A DNA stretch of 64,000 nt from Lentzea pudingi. GTDB taxonomy: Bacteria > Actinomycetota > Actinomycetes > Mycobacteriales > Pseudonocardiaceae. The stretch spans positions 388,480 to 452,479 of the forward strand of contig NZ_BMNC01000004.1 in NCBI RefSeq assembly GCF_014646255.1. The letters are read 5' to 3'. The position numbers and the translations under genes are program-made. The notes beneath the pieces are model-generated. The model was given only the letters and a program-made list of their open reading frames with translations. It ran no database searches and was not told where the DNA came from. Positions 42,062 to 50,678 of the stretch are shown in pieces; the stretch's first letter is position 1; each line of letters begins with the position of its first letter.

Positions 42062-42919
42062 GTCCTTGCGTAGCCGCCCGGAGATCTCCTCGCCATCCGA
42101 GATGGACAACGGCCCGCTGGGCTCAAGACCGAGCTGAATTGCCAGATCTCGTCCGTGGAGATCGGCGGCGGACTCGACCAATGCGCACAGCGTCGCGGTC
42201 GCAGCCCGGGTCCTGACCAGTGAGACGACCAGCACCGCCAGTGCGATGGGTAGCGCTGGCCACCACCGCACGCCGAGCACGCCGTACAGCAGAGCCCAGC
42301 CGCTCAGCGTGCTCGCCACGACGTAGGAGTTCTGCGCTGTGGCGATAGTGATCCGCAGGTGTTCGGGCAGCACCGACCACAATCGCGGCCACGTCAAAGT
42401 CAACTCCAGCCCGTACGCCCGATGTACGCGGACGGACAACGCCCTCCACTGATCTGCGGTCCACGTCGGACGCTCGGGTGGTTCCAGCGCCACCGCGTCC
42501 CGCCGGGCCAGGCGGTCGGCGACCTGGGGACCTGTGATCACGGTCGCGGTGTTCGGCGGGGCGGCGCGGACTGCGGCGGCCACGGCGGCGGTGACCTTGC
42601 GGTCCGCGCGGCGCCAGCGCCAGCGGCGCAAGGTGGTCAGCACGCGGGCGGGCCACCAGTGGCCTCGCAGCAACGCGAGCCTGCGCGTCGTGGTGCCGAG
42701 GCCGGTGGCGACGAGGCCGGCTGCCGAGGCGGCAATTAGCAAGGCTGCGACGACAGTGGGGCTGGGCTTGGTGGCGATCAGGTCGGTGAGGGCGCGCGTG
42801 TTGAACACCCGTTTCCAGGCCAGTATTGCGACCGCGACCCAGAACACGCCGGGTAGCAGGATCAGTTCCAGCCAGCGTTCGGCGACGCGTTTGCCCAGTG
42901 TTTCGAGGAAGGCGGTCAC
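42053..42919 (-). CDS. Membrane protein next to CHAT protease
   Basis: A 288-residue protein with about four membrane helices: LELILLPGVFWVAVAILAW, TVVAALLIAASAAGLVATGL, SGWALLYGVL with WWPALPIALAVLVVSLVRT. Between the second and third lies a basic cytoplasmic-looking stretch rich in Arg/Trp (TTLRRWRWRRADRKV). I do not recognise a family. GTG 42919 overlaps the stop of the zinc-ribbon-like gene (GTGA), so the pair are translationally coupled. They are divergent from the membrane-anchored CHAT protease gene, which suggests a joint complex at the membrane. Function unknown. Confidence 0.78.
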   Translation of the reverse strand: MTAFLETLGKRVAERWLELILLPGVFWVAVAILAWKRVFNTRALTDLIATKPSPTVVAALLIAASAAGLVATGLGTTTRRLALLRGHWWPARVLTTLRRWRWRRADRKVTAAVAAAVRAAPPNTATVITGPQVADRLARRDAVALEPPERPTWTADQWRALSVRVHRAYGLELTLTWPRLWSVLPEHLRITIATAQNSYVVASTLSGWALLYGVLGVRWWPALPIALAVLVVSLVRTRAATATLCALVESAADLHGRDLAIQLGLEPSGPLSISDGEEISGRLRKDEL

Positions 42920-43275
42920 CCGCTGATCACCTTGACCGGTGCCAGTTCGTCGGAGGTGAGCGCACAGACGGGCGTGCGGCGGCCGGTCTCGACGCGGTCG
43001 CATGGGTGTGTGTGAGGGCATCGCCAGCCGCGCACGGTGCGAACGCTGACATCCGGAAGCGCTTCGTACTGCCGGTCGCCGGTGGTCACGCCATCGATGC
43101 CGGCCGAAGCCGCGACGTCCTCTACGGCGTCCAGCAGCGCGGTCAGCGCATCCGTGTCCGCGCCCCGCTTGACCGCGTCGGCGAGCTGGTTCAGGGCGTC
43201 ACCGGGTTGCAGTGCCCTGCGCAGGTCCGGGTCGTCGCCGAGGTTGCGGCACAGTCGGCCGACGCGGATCTGCAC
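42916..43275 (-). CDS. Small protein with C-terminal zinc-ribbon-like motif
   Basis: A 119-residue protein. The N-terminal helical part (VQIRVGRLCRNLGDDPDLRR, ALQPGDALNQLADAVKRG) is followed by a Cys/His cluster, WRCPHTHPCDRV, and later PVCALTSDEL, which could bind zinc. I do not know the family by name; similar W-C-P...C...C tails occur in small proteins beside CHAT or protease genes of actinomycetes (recollection, not search). GTG 43275 has GAGAGGA 6 bases upstream. Its stop overlaps the next start. Divergent from the CHAT gene by 74 bases. Confidence 0.75.
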   Translation of the reverse strand: MQIRVGRLCRNLGDDPDLRRALQPGDALNQLADAVKRGADTDALTALLDAVEDVAASAGIDGVTTGDRQYEALPDVSVRTVRGWRCPHTHPCDRVETGRRTPVCALTSDELAPVKVISG

Positions 43276-43349
43276 GTTGTTTCCTCTCAAAAAGGGCCGC
43301 TGTGCGTTATCGGCACATTACCCTTGGCGACCGGAGCAAGGGGAGGACA

Positions 43350-46300
43350 ATGCGCGTTCTGCTTGTCATCGGGGCGGTCGTCACCGCTGTCCAAGGCGGG
43401 CCTTGGTGGGTTCCTGCGGCGTGTGCGGCACTGGTGACCATCCCGATGATGAACGGCTTTTACGTGCTCGGGATCGGCGTGCTGATCTACCTCACCTGGG
43501 GCACCTGGTGGATGGCGTTGCCGCTGCTGGTGTTCGTCGTCTCCGTGCTGCCGAGGCCTCGGATCGGACCGCGCACGCTGAACATCACCTTGGGCATCGA
43601 CCTGGTCACGTTGCTGTTGCTCCTGGTCGCGGTGGCCGCCCAACTGCTTGACGCTCCGCAGTGGCTGCGCATCGCTTCGGCCGTGCTGTTCTCGGTGTAT
43701 TGGATATTCGAACCGCGGGCGTCTTTGCCTGTCGACGTGGCGAAGCGCAGGGTCGAGGCGCACATCGGCCGCTTCCGGCGGTACGGCGTCAAGATTTTCG
43801 CGCGGCGCGCGGGCATGTTGTGCAGGGCCGCGCTCGCCAACCTGCCCGAAAACCACGCCGATCGCCCTTGGTTTCAGGACAACCTCGGCCACAGCCTGCA
43901 CCTGTTGTTCATGCGGACCGGTGACAAGACTGCGCTTGCCGAGGCCGTGTCAGCGGGGCGGGCGGCGGTGGCCGCCGATCCGGCCAATGGCACCTATCTC
44001 ATGAACCTGTCGCTCAGCCTGATCATGAGCTGTGGTGCCGAGCTGGAGCGGGAGGTGCTGGACGAGGCGCTCCACGTTGCCAGGGAGGCGGTGCGGGTCA
44101 GCGAACCGGGTGACGTGAACCTGTCCAGCCGGATGACGAACCTCGGCTTGTGCCTGTTCTTGCTGTTCGTGATCGAGCAGGACGCGGCCGTGCTCGACGA
44201 GTCGGTTCAGGTGGCCCGTGACTCGGTGGCCGCCATGGTGCCCGACGATCCGGATCCGTCCGGCTACCTGATCACGCTGAGCATCAACCTGCTGCTGGTG
44301 TACACGTCCCGTGGTGATTTGGCCGCGTTGGAGGAGGCGGTGAGCGTCGGCAGGAAGGCCGCGGCTGCCCGCTCGGGCACGAGGCTCGAACGGTCCGGCA
44401 ACCTCGGAAATCTCAGCAGCGCGTTGTTCCAGCTCGCCGGTCGCCGCGCGGACCGGGCACTGTTGCGGGAGGCCATCAAGGTGTGCCGTGAGGCCGTTGC
44501 CGTGACGCCGTGGAGCCACCACAACCGGCCGTTGCTGATGGTGAACCTCAGCCAGGGCTTGCGGATCCTCGCGAGGTCGACCGACGATTCCGCCGCGGTG
44601 CGCGAAGCGGTCAGCGTCAGCAAGGCCGCCCTGGCCGCGACACCGGTCGGCAGTCCCGGTCGTAGCGCGAGCCTGTCCGGACTCGGCGCTTCGTTGCACG
44701 AGCTGTCGCTGCTCACCGGTGACCCGGTGCCGCTGCAACGGGCGCTCAAGCTTTGCCGGGAGGCGGTCCGGCTGATGCCCACCGGCGCGCCCGCCAGGGT
44801 GGCCTGTCTGACGACGTTCGGGGAGGTGTCGCGAAGCCTGTTCGAGCAGTCGGGCGACCCGGCTCATCTGCTGCAGGCCGGGCACGCGTTCGCGGAGGCG
44901 GCCGAGAGTGGAACGCAGGTGCTCGCTACGCTTGCTGCAGCGCAGCAGGCGGCCGACCTCGATCTGCGGCAGGGCGACACCGCTCACGCGATGGCCATGG
45001 TCGACCTCGCGGTGGGGCTGTTACCACAGGTGACGTCGAGGCAGGCCGGTCGCGTGGACCGGCAACATCGCATCACCGGTTTTCCCGGTCTGGCCTCCAC
45101 AGCCGCGACCGCCGCGATCTCCGCCGAACAACCGGACCGGGCGGTCGAACTGCTCGAGCAGACCCGCGGCCTGGTGCTGGCGAGCAGCCTCGACATGCGC
45201 GGCGAGACCACCGCGCTGCGTGCTGCCGCTCCGGAGCTGGCCCGCGAGTTCGACGAGCTGCGGTCGATGCTGGAGATCGCCGACTACGCTCCGCCGACGC
45301 CGCACAGCCAGCCGGCCGAGCCTGCGATGCACGAGGCGCTGGCCCGGCGCCGCGCCGACCTGGAAGCACGGTGGACGCAGCTGCTCGGCCGCATCAGATC
45401 TAGGCCGGGGCTGGCGGGTTTCCTGGTGCAGCCGTCGATGGACGGGCTCCGCGCACAGGCGTCCGGCGGGCCGATCATCTACGTGCTGGCACACCACTTG
45501 AGCGGCCACGCGCTGATCGTGACCAGCGACGCCACCCAAGTCGTGCCGCTGCCCGAGTACACCCTGAAAGCGGCCGCGGAACAGGCCGACCGGCTGAGCA
45601 CCTCGCTCAGCAACGCCGCGGACCGCATGCGCTCCGCCGCCGCCCGAAGCCAGGCACAGCAGGATGTCCTCGAGCTCCTAGGCTGGCTGTGGGACGTCGC
45701 GGCCGAACCGGTCATGTGCGCGCTCGGGCACACCGCCACAACCGACCACCCGCCCCGGCTGTGGTGGTGCCCGGTGGGTGTCAGCACGTTGCTGCCGCTG
45801 CACGCCGCCGGACGTGGCGACGACGCCGTGGCGAACCGGGTGATCTCCTCGTACACGCCGACCATCCGCGCACTCGGTCACGCCCGCGCGCGCCGAAGTG
45901 GGCACAGCGGCCGGTCGCTGCTGGTCGTGGCGGTTCCCGACGCTCCAGGTGTCCCACCGCTACCTGGGGTGACGTGCGAAGCCGACCTGCTGCGCCAGCT
46001 GGTGCCCGGTGCCACGGTTCTCCCGGCCGCGACCCACGACGCCGTGGCCGAAGCGCTCACCCGCCACCGGATAGCGCACTTCGCCTGCCACAGCTTCGCC
46101 GACCTCGTGGACCCGTCGTCCAGCAGGCTGGAACTGACCGACGGCCCACTCACCGTGAGCGAGCTGTCGCGCCTGCAACTTGGCCACGGCGAGCTCGCGT
46201 ACCTGTCGGCTTGCGGAACGGTCGGCATCGACCGCCGGCACGCCGACGAGGCCGCGCACCTCACCGCGGCCTTCCAACTGGCTGGGTATCGCGCGGTCGT

Positions 46301-46484
46301 CGGGACCCTGTGGACGATCAACGACCACGCCGCCATCGCGGTGGCGGTAGGTTTCTACCGTGCTCTCGCCCATGCCGGGATCAACGAGTCCGCAGCGGCG
46401 CTGCATGCATCCGTGCGGGAGCAGCGGGCCAAGTTCCCCGCTGTGCCAACGCGTTGGGCCGGTCACGTCCACATGGGAGCCTGA
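43350..46484 (+). CDS. Membrane-anchored TPR-CHAT protease
   Basis: A 1044-residue protein. Residues 1-130 hold about four membrane segments (LLVIGAVVTAVQGG, GFYVLGIGVLIYLTWGTWWM, LGIDLVTLLLLLVAVAA, IASAVLFSVYWIF). Residues about 150-640 are degenerate TPR-like helical repeats (recurring ALxEAVxxxRxAVAAxP). The C-terminal CHAT (caspase-like) domain has HFACHSF with His914 and LSACGT with Cys955, the expected catalytic dyad. CHAT proteases are clan CD peptidases that act in bacterial conflict and signalling systems, often cleaving a partner encoded beside them. GGGGAGGA lies just before the ATG. Divergent from the zinc-ribbon-like and membrane-protein genes. Confidence 0.9.
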   Translation: MRVLLVIGAVVTAVQGGPWWVPAACAALVTIPMMNGFYVLGIGVLIYLTWGTWWMALPLLVFVVSVLPRPRIGPRTLNITLGIDLVTLLLLLVAVAAQLLDAPQWLRIASAVLFSVYWIFEPRASLPVDVAKRRVEAHIGRFRRYGVKIFARRAGMLCRAALANLPENHADRPWFQDNLGHSLHLLFMRTGDKTALAEAVSAGRAAVAADPANGTYLMNLSLSLIMSCGAELEREVLDEALHVAREAVRVSEPGDVNLSSRMTNLGLCLFLLFVIEQDAAVLDESVQVARDSVAAMVPDDPDPSGYLITLSINLLLVYTSRGDLAALEEAVSVGRKAAAARSGTRLERSGNLGNLSSALFQLAGRRADRALLREAIKVCREAVAVTPWSHHNRPLLMVNLSQGLRILARSTDDSAAVREAVSVSKAALAATPVGSPGRSASLSGLGASLHELSLLTGDPVPLQRALKLCREAVRLMPTGAPARVACLTTFGEVSRSLFEQSGDPAHLLQAGHAFAEAAESGTQVLATLAAAQQAADLDLRQGDTAHAMAMVDLAVGLLPQVTSRQAGRVDRQHRITGFPGLASTAATAAISAEQPDRAVELLEQTRGLVLASSLDMRGETTALRAAAPELAREFDELRSMLEIADYAPPTPHSQPAEPAMHEALARRRADLEARWTQLLGRIRSRPGLAGFLVQPSMDGLRAQASGGPIIYVLAHHLSGHALIVTSDATQVVPLPEYTLKAAAEQADRLSTSLSNAADRMRSAAARSQAQQDVLELLGWLWDVAAEPVMCALGHTATTDHPPRLWWCPVGVSTLLPLHAAGRGDDAVANRVISSYTPTIRALGHARARRSGHSGRSLLVVAVPDAPGVPPLPGVTCEADLLRQLVPGATVLPAATHDAVAEALTRHRIAHFACHSFADLVDPSSSRLELTDGPLTVSELSRLQLGHGELAYLSACGTVGIDRRHADEAAHLTAAFQLAGYRAVVGTLWTINDHAAIAVAVGFYRALAHAGINESAAALHASVREQRAKFPAVPTRWAGHVHMGA

Positions 46485-46702
46485 GACGACAGATAGGTGT
46501 CGGACTGTTCGCAATGTCTCGGGTCTGTACGGCTAGGCGATGTGGTGGCACGGAACAGTCGCGGCTCCGGCTCTGCGCGCGATTCTCGAACCATCCCGAG
46601 GCTCTGCAACGGCGAAATCGCGGTCTCGAATCTGACTGCCCGGCCATCGCATCACGATGACAAACGCAACGGAGACGCATCTGCCGGCAGGTGTGCCGTC
46701 GG

Positions 46703-47917
46703 CTACTTCTTGCTCTTACCTGGCAGCTGCGGCTTGTCCTTCTGCTTCTTTGCGTCCGCTTTCGCAGCCGGGGCCTGGACGGCTGGTTGTTGTGCCACCT
46801 CTGGAACGGCCTGAACGGGGGTGACGGTGTCGACCTGGGCGGCGGGCTGTTGAGCTGGCATCGTCACCGGTGCCGCGGTCTGGGGCGATGCGGTGGATGC
46901 TGGAGCCACTGAGCTGGAGGACGTGGTAGTCGAGGGCGCGCTCGACACCGGTGCCGAATTCACCGGCTGCGCACCGGGTGCGATCGCCCACGCGACGCTG
47001 ACCGCGCCCAACAGCGCCGCCGCCGAGGCGAGGAGCGCCTTGCGGGGCACCCGTGCCGACCGCTGCACCTCCACCGGAGCCGTTTCCGTCACGTGGGCGG
47101 GGACCGGCAGGGTGTCATCGGCGGGGGTCGCCTGCAGGGCGCGGACGCAGTCGACGGCGGCCGGCCGCTGATCGGGGGCGGAGGCGGTCATCGACGACAG
47201 CAGTCTGACCAGATCGGCCGGCAGGTGCTCGGGGATCGCGGGGGAGCGGTGCAGGCGGGCGACGGCAGCCTCGACCTCGCTGCCGGGGTATTCGCGGCGC
47301 GCGGTGAGGCACTCCAGCAGGACCAGGCCGAGGGCGTAGATGTCGGCGGGGTAGTCGACGTCGCTGCCTCGGACCTGCTCGGGTGCCAGGTAGGCGGCGG
47401 TGCCGACCATCTGGTCGGCGCGGGTAAGCCTGGTCGCGCCGGGCAGATGGGCCAAGCCGAAGTCAGCCAGGTACGGCTTGTCGAGGGCGTCGAGCAGGAT
47501 GTTGGACGGCTTGACGTCGCGATGCACTACGCCCTGGGCATGCACATAGGCCAGGGCCTCGGCCAAGTTCATGCTCAACCGGCGCACTCGCTGCGCCGAC
47601 AACGGGCCGTCAGCGATCTCCGCGCGCAGGGTGCGCCCCTCGACCAGCCGCATCACCAGGAACGGCGTGTCATCCTCGGTACAGGCGTCATGGACCGGCA
47701 CCAAACCAGGATGCGACAGCCCGGCCAGCGTCCGAACCTCGGCCTCGAACCGGTGCCTGGCCGTGTCGTCCCACCCAGACCGGAAGACCTTGACCGCCAC
47801 TGCACGGCCCAGCACGGTGTCCTCGGCACGGTAGACCTCGGCCATCCCGCCGGTGCCCACCATGTCCAGCAACCGGTAGCGGCCCGCCAGCAGGCTGTCG
47901 TTCACCGTCAGTGACAC
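46703..47917 (-). CDS. Ser/Thr protein kinase, single-pass membrane (Pkn type)
   Basis: A 404-residue kinase. The catalytic domain spans about residues 10-265: glycine loop VGTGGMAEVY, catalytic Lys in VAVKVF, HRDVKPSN, DFG and APEQ. One membrane helix (ALLASAAALLGAVSVAWAI) follows near residue 290. The external tail is Ser/Thr/Pro/Ala-rich and ends KKQKDKPQLPGKSKK, with no PASTA repeats. GTG 47917 is chosen because GGAGGG lies 7 bases upstream; longer starts exist. It converges on the CHAT protease gene, and a functional link is possible but unproven. Confidence 0.92.
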   Translation of the reverse strand: MSLTVNDSLLAGRYRLLDMVGTGGMAEVYRAEDTVLGRAVAVKVFRSGWDDTARHRFEAEVRTLAGLSHPGLVPVHDACTEDDTPFLVMRLVEGRTLRAEIADGPLSAQRVRRLSMNLAEALAYVHAQGVVHRDVKPSNILLDALDKPYLADFGLAHLPGATRLTRADQMVGTAAYLAPEQVRGSDVDYPADIYALGLVLLECLTARREYPGSEVEAAVARLHRSPAIPEHLPADLVRLLSSMTASAPDQRPAAVDCVRALQATPADDTLPVPAHVTETAPVEVQRSARVPRKALLASAAALLGAVSVAWAIAPGAQPVNSAPVSSAPSTTTSSSSVAPASTASPQTAAPVTMPAQQPAAQVDTVTPVQAVPEVAQQPAVQAPAAKADAKKQKDKPQLPGKSKK

Positions 47918-48082
47918 CGCCACACCCTCCATCGCCCGACCCGACACTTTCGGGTGCCCTGCTGTGCAGACGCGAAAACACGAGAGACATCAACACATGC
48001 GTGTGGTCGATGGTGCTTGCTCGCCGGGCGGGTGTGCCTGCGAAATGCCGAAGCTGGTGTTGTGGGCGTGACCTGCTGCTCT

Positions 48083-48973
48083 CCACGGCGTCGCTGGTGT
48101 CGGCCGCGTGCGGCGACCAAGGAACCGATGATCAGGCAAGTTGCGCGTGATCTCGTGGCCGGCTTCGCAGACCAGGGCGAGGCCGACCCCGTGGCGGACT
48201 TCGCCGTCCCGCTCCCGATCACGGTGATCACGGTGATCACGGTGATCTTCGGCATCGAGGCGCCCGTGGCCCACGTGAAACGCTAGACCGACGGTGCTTT
48301 CACCCTGGGACTGTCGTTCATCGACAGCGCGACCCGCGAACGCCTCACCGCCGAGCAGGTGGCCTTTTCCGCAGCGTTGGACGATGCCATCGCCCGCCAT
48401 CGCGCGGAGCCGGGTTCAAGTCTGGCGGCGAGCCTCGTCGCCAACATGACCAACGTCGAGGCCAGGGCGGTCCTCGCACAACTTCTCATAGCCGGCAACG
48501 AGACCACGACCAACTTCCTCGGCAATCTCGTGCACCTGCTGCTGAGCAGGCCGGATCTTCACCGTGGCGACCTGTCGGCCGTGGTGGAGGAGGGGCTGCG
48601 CCTCGTCGGGCCGGTCAAGGGCCTGCTCCGCAGGGCGACACGGGACACCGAGGTGGGCGGTTGCCCGGTCGCGCGTGACGCCCGGCTGCTGGTCCTGTTC
48701 GCCTCGGCCAACCGCGACGAGGCGGTGTCCGCCGCCGCCGACGAGTTCGTCCCGGACCGCCCAGAACTCCGTCGTTCGCTGGCGTTCGGCCGTGGTGTCC
48801 ACTTCTGCGCCGGTGCGGCACTGGCGCGCATGGAGGTGAGAATGGCGTTGAAGGTGCCGTTCGGCGCCCTGCCACGACTGCGCCTCCACGACGTCCGGCG
48901 CGCGATCCGCACCGGTGAGTTCCATTATGGACTGACGTCGTTGCCGGTCGCGTGGCGCGCCGAGAATTGTTGA
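48083..48973 (+). pseudogene. Cytochrome P450 remnant
   Basis: Decayed P450. The frame reads EPMIRQVARDLVAGFADQGE, then FAVPLPITVI, hits TAG at 48284-48286, and continues in the same frame to 48973. The I-helix IAGNETTTNF, ExxR (EGLR) and heme loop FGRGVHFCAGAALAR survive. The N-terminal third is missing; LVSAAC in another frame just upstream looks like its scrambled continuation. A 9-bp tandem repeat inflates the PLPITVI region. Confidence 0.82.
48217..48247 (+). repeat. 9-bp tandem repeat in P450 remnant
   Basis: GATCACGGT in three perfect copies plus a partial fourth. In frame it encodes ITVITVITVI, where intact P450s carry a single such tripeptide before the FG(I/V) segment. Confidence 0.9.
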
Positions 48974-48999
48974 GCGCAGGGCAATGCTCTGCTGCGGCG

Positions 49000-49560
49000 T
49001 ACTTGAGGTGTCGTGGGCAACCCCGCTCACTTCCCTGATCCGCCTGCGGCCAGCAGCTCGGACGTCCGCGACCTCGGCAGGGTTCCAGCCCAGGCGTGGC
49101 ACCGAGGCGAGGAGCAGCTCGGTGTAGGTGCCGGTGGGCCGGCTCAGGACCCGGTCGGTCGGCCCTCGCTCCATGCCTCTGCTTTTGCGCATGACCAGCG
49201 TGTCATCGGTGCAGTGGGCCACGACGGCGAGGTCGTGGCTGATGAACACGAGCGCGACGCCGGTTTCCCTGCGGATGTACTGCAGGAGCTTGAGGATTTG
49301 CGCCTGGATGGAGACGTCGAGCGCGGCCACCGCTTCGTCGAGCACCAGGACTCGTGGGCCGACCGCAAGCGCACGGGCGATCGTCAGTCGCCGACGCTGT
49401 CCGCCGGACAGCTCGTTAGGGGCGGGTGCCGGCCTCCCTTGCGCCCAGTCCGACACGGTCCAGGAGATCGCGGATGTGATCGGCATCGGCGTTCTTGCCG
49501 TGCAGGCGCAGCGCGGTCCACAGGCACTGCTGTGCGGTCAGTCGTGGTCCAGCGAGCCGA
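49000..49560 (-). pseudogene. Peptide/dipeptide ABC transporter ATPase (DppD/F-like), fragment
   Basis: C-terminal half of an oligopeptide-type ABC ATPase on the minus strand. I see signature ELSGGQRRR, Walker B VLVLDEAVAALD, H-loop ISHDLAVV and tail GTYTELLLASVPRLG. Upstream, GSLD, then RLTAQQCLWTALRLHG and IRDLLDRVGLGA occur in other frames, so there are at least two frameshifts. Walker A is absent. It is cut off near 49560, where a DgoD fragment on the other strand begins. Confidence 0.8.
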
Positions 49561-50049
49561 CTCGCCGAGGTCGTGGCTGCCAGTCCTGTGCCCATCGCCT
49601 GCGGCGAACGTTTGTATTCGCGGGCCGACTTCCTGCCGGCCTTGCGCGCGGGTATCGCGGTCGCCCAGCCTGACCTGTCCCACGCCGGCGGCATTTCCGA
49701 GGTGCGCCGGATCGCCTCGCTGGCCGAAGTGCACGATGCCGTGCCGGCACCACATTGCCCGCTGGGGCCGATCGCCCTCGCCGCCAGTCTTCAGATCGCC
49801 TTCGCCACGCCGAACTTCCTCATCCAGGAACAAAGCATCGGCATCCACTACCACGACGGGGCCGAGTTGCTGGACTACGTGGTGGACCGGGCGCCGTTCG
49901 CGTTCCCCAGCGGCGCCATCCGCCGGTGGGAGGCGCCTGGTCTGGGCATCGAGGTCGACGAGGACGAGGTGCGGCGCGCCGATGCAGTCGGCCACCGATG
50001 GCGACCACCGCTGTGGCGGCACGACGACGGTTCGTTCGCGGAATGGTGA
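49549..50049 (+). pseudogene. dgoD: D-galactonate dehydratase (enolase superfamily), 5'-truncated
   Basis: About 166 C-terminal residues of a roughly 380-residue mandelate racemase/enolase-superfamily dehydratase: VPIACGERLYSRADFLPAL, AQPDLSHAGGISEVRRIASL, APHCPLGPIALAASLQIAFA, IQEQSIGIHYHDGAELLDY and WRHDDGSFAEW. These segments are DgoD-like, including the His in APHCPLGP and Glu in IQEQS. The N-terminal capping domain and first metal ligands are lost. It precedes KDPGal aldolase and KDG kinase genes, which fit the same sugar-acid pathway. Confidence 0.82.
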
Positions 50050-50069
50050 GATCTTTGGGGAAGGCGACT

Positions 50070-50678
50070 ATGAGCATCGTGGAAGCTTTGGCCGAACACC
50101 GGCTGCTCGGCATCATCCGCGGCAACGATCCCGACGCGTGCGTTGAGACCGCCAGGACACTGCTCGCCCAAGGGGTCGAGGTGCTGGAAGTCTCGCTTAC
50201 CAGCCGCGATGCCCTCACCGTTCTAGGGCGCTTGGCCGGCTCTGCTCGTTGGATCGGCGCCGGCACCGTGCTGACCGCGAGAGACGCCCGCCGTGCTCGC
50301 GATGCCGGCGCCACGTTCGCCGTCACCCCGGCGCTGGGAGAGGGGGTCACAGCCTCGATCGAGATGGGGTTGCCAGTGCTGGCCGGCGCACTGACGCCCA
50401 CCGAGGTGCACGCCGCCGTCACCGCTGGCGCTGCGGCGGTCAAGCTGTTCCCCGCCTCGGAGTTCGGTCCCGACTACCTCGCTGCTCTGCGCGCCCCGTT
50501 CCCCGGTGTGCCGTTCGTTCCGGTGGGCGGTATCAGCGTGGAGGACGTACCGCGCTACCTCGCCGCCGGCGCGCTCGCCGTGGGCGTTGGGAGTCCGCTG
50601 GTGGGCGACGCTCCCGATGGCGGCGACCTGTCCGCGCTGGCCGACCGCGCCGCGCGGTTCGTCAAGGCTTTGTCATGA
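50070..50678 (+). CDS. dgoA: 2-dehydro-3-deoxy-6-phosphogalactonate/gluconate aldolase
   Basis: A 202-residue class I KDPG/KDPGal aldolase: LLGIIRGNDPDACVETARTL with the catalytic Glu-equivalent region, EVSLTSRDALTVLGRLA, GAGTVLT, and VKLFPASEFGPDYLAAL with the Schiff-base Lys. It cleaves the 6-phospho-2-keto-3-deoxy acid to pyruvate and glyceraldehyde 3-phosphate. It follows the DgoD remnant by 20 bases and overlaps the kinase gene (ATGA). GGGGAAGG precedes the ATG. DgoA rather than Eda is inferred from the DgoD neighbour. Confidence 0.88.
   Translation: MSIVEALAEHRLLGIIRGNDPDACVETARTLLAQGVEVLEVSLTSRDALTVLGRLAGSARWIGAGTVLTARDARRARDAGATFAVTPALGEGVTASIEMGLPVLAGALTPTEVHAAVTAGAAAVKLFPASEFGPDYLAALRAPFPGVPFVPVGGISVEDVPRYLAAGALAVGVGSPLVGDAPDGGDLSALADRAARFVKALS

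Noticed and set aside
42053..42919. Gasdermin as the CHAT protease partner
   Set aside because: The protein has several membrane helices along its length and no gasdermin-like beta-rich N-terminal domain that I can recognise.
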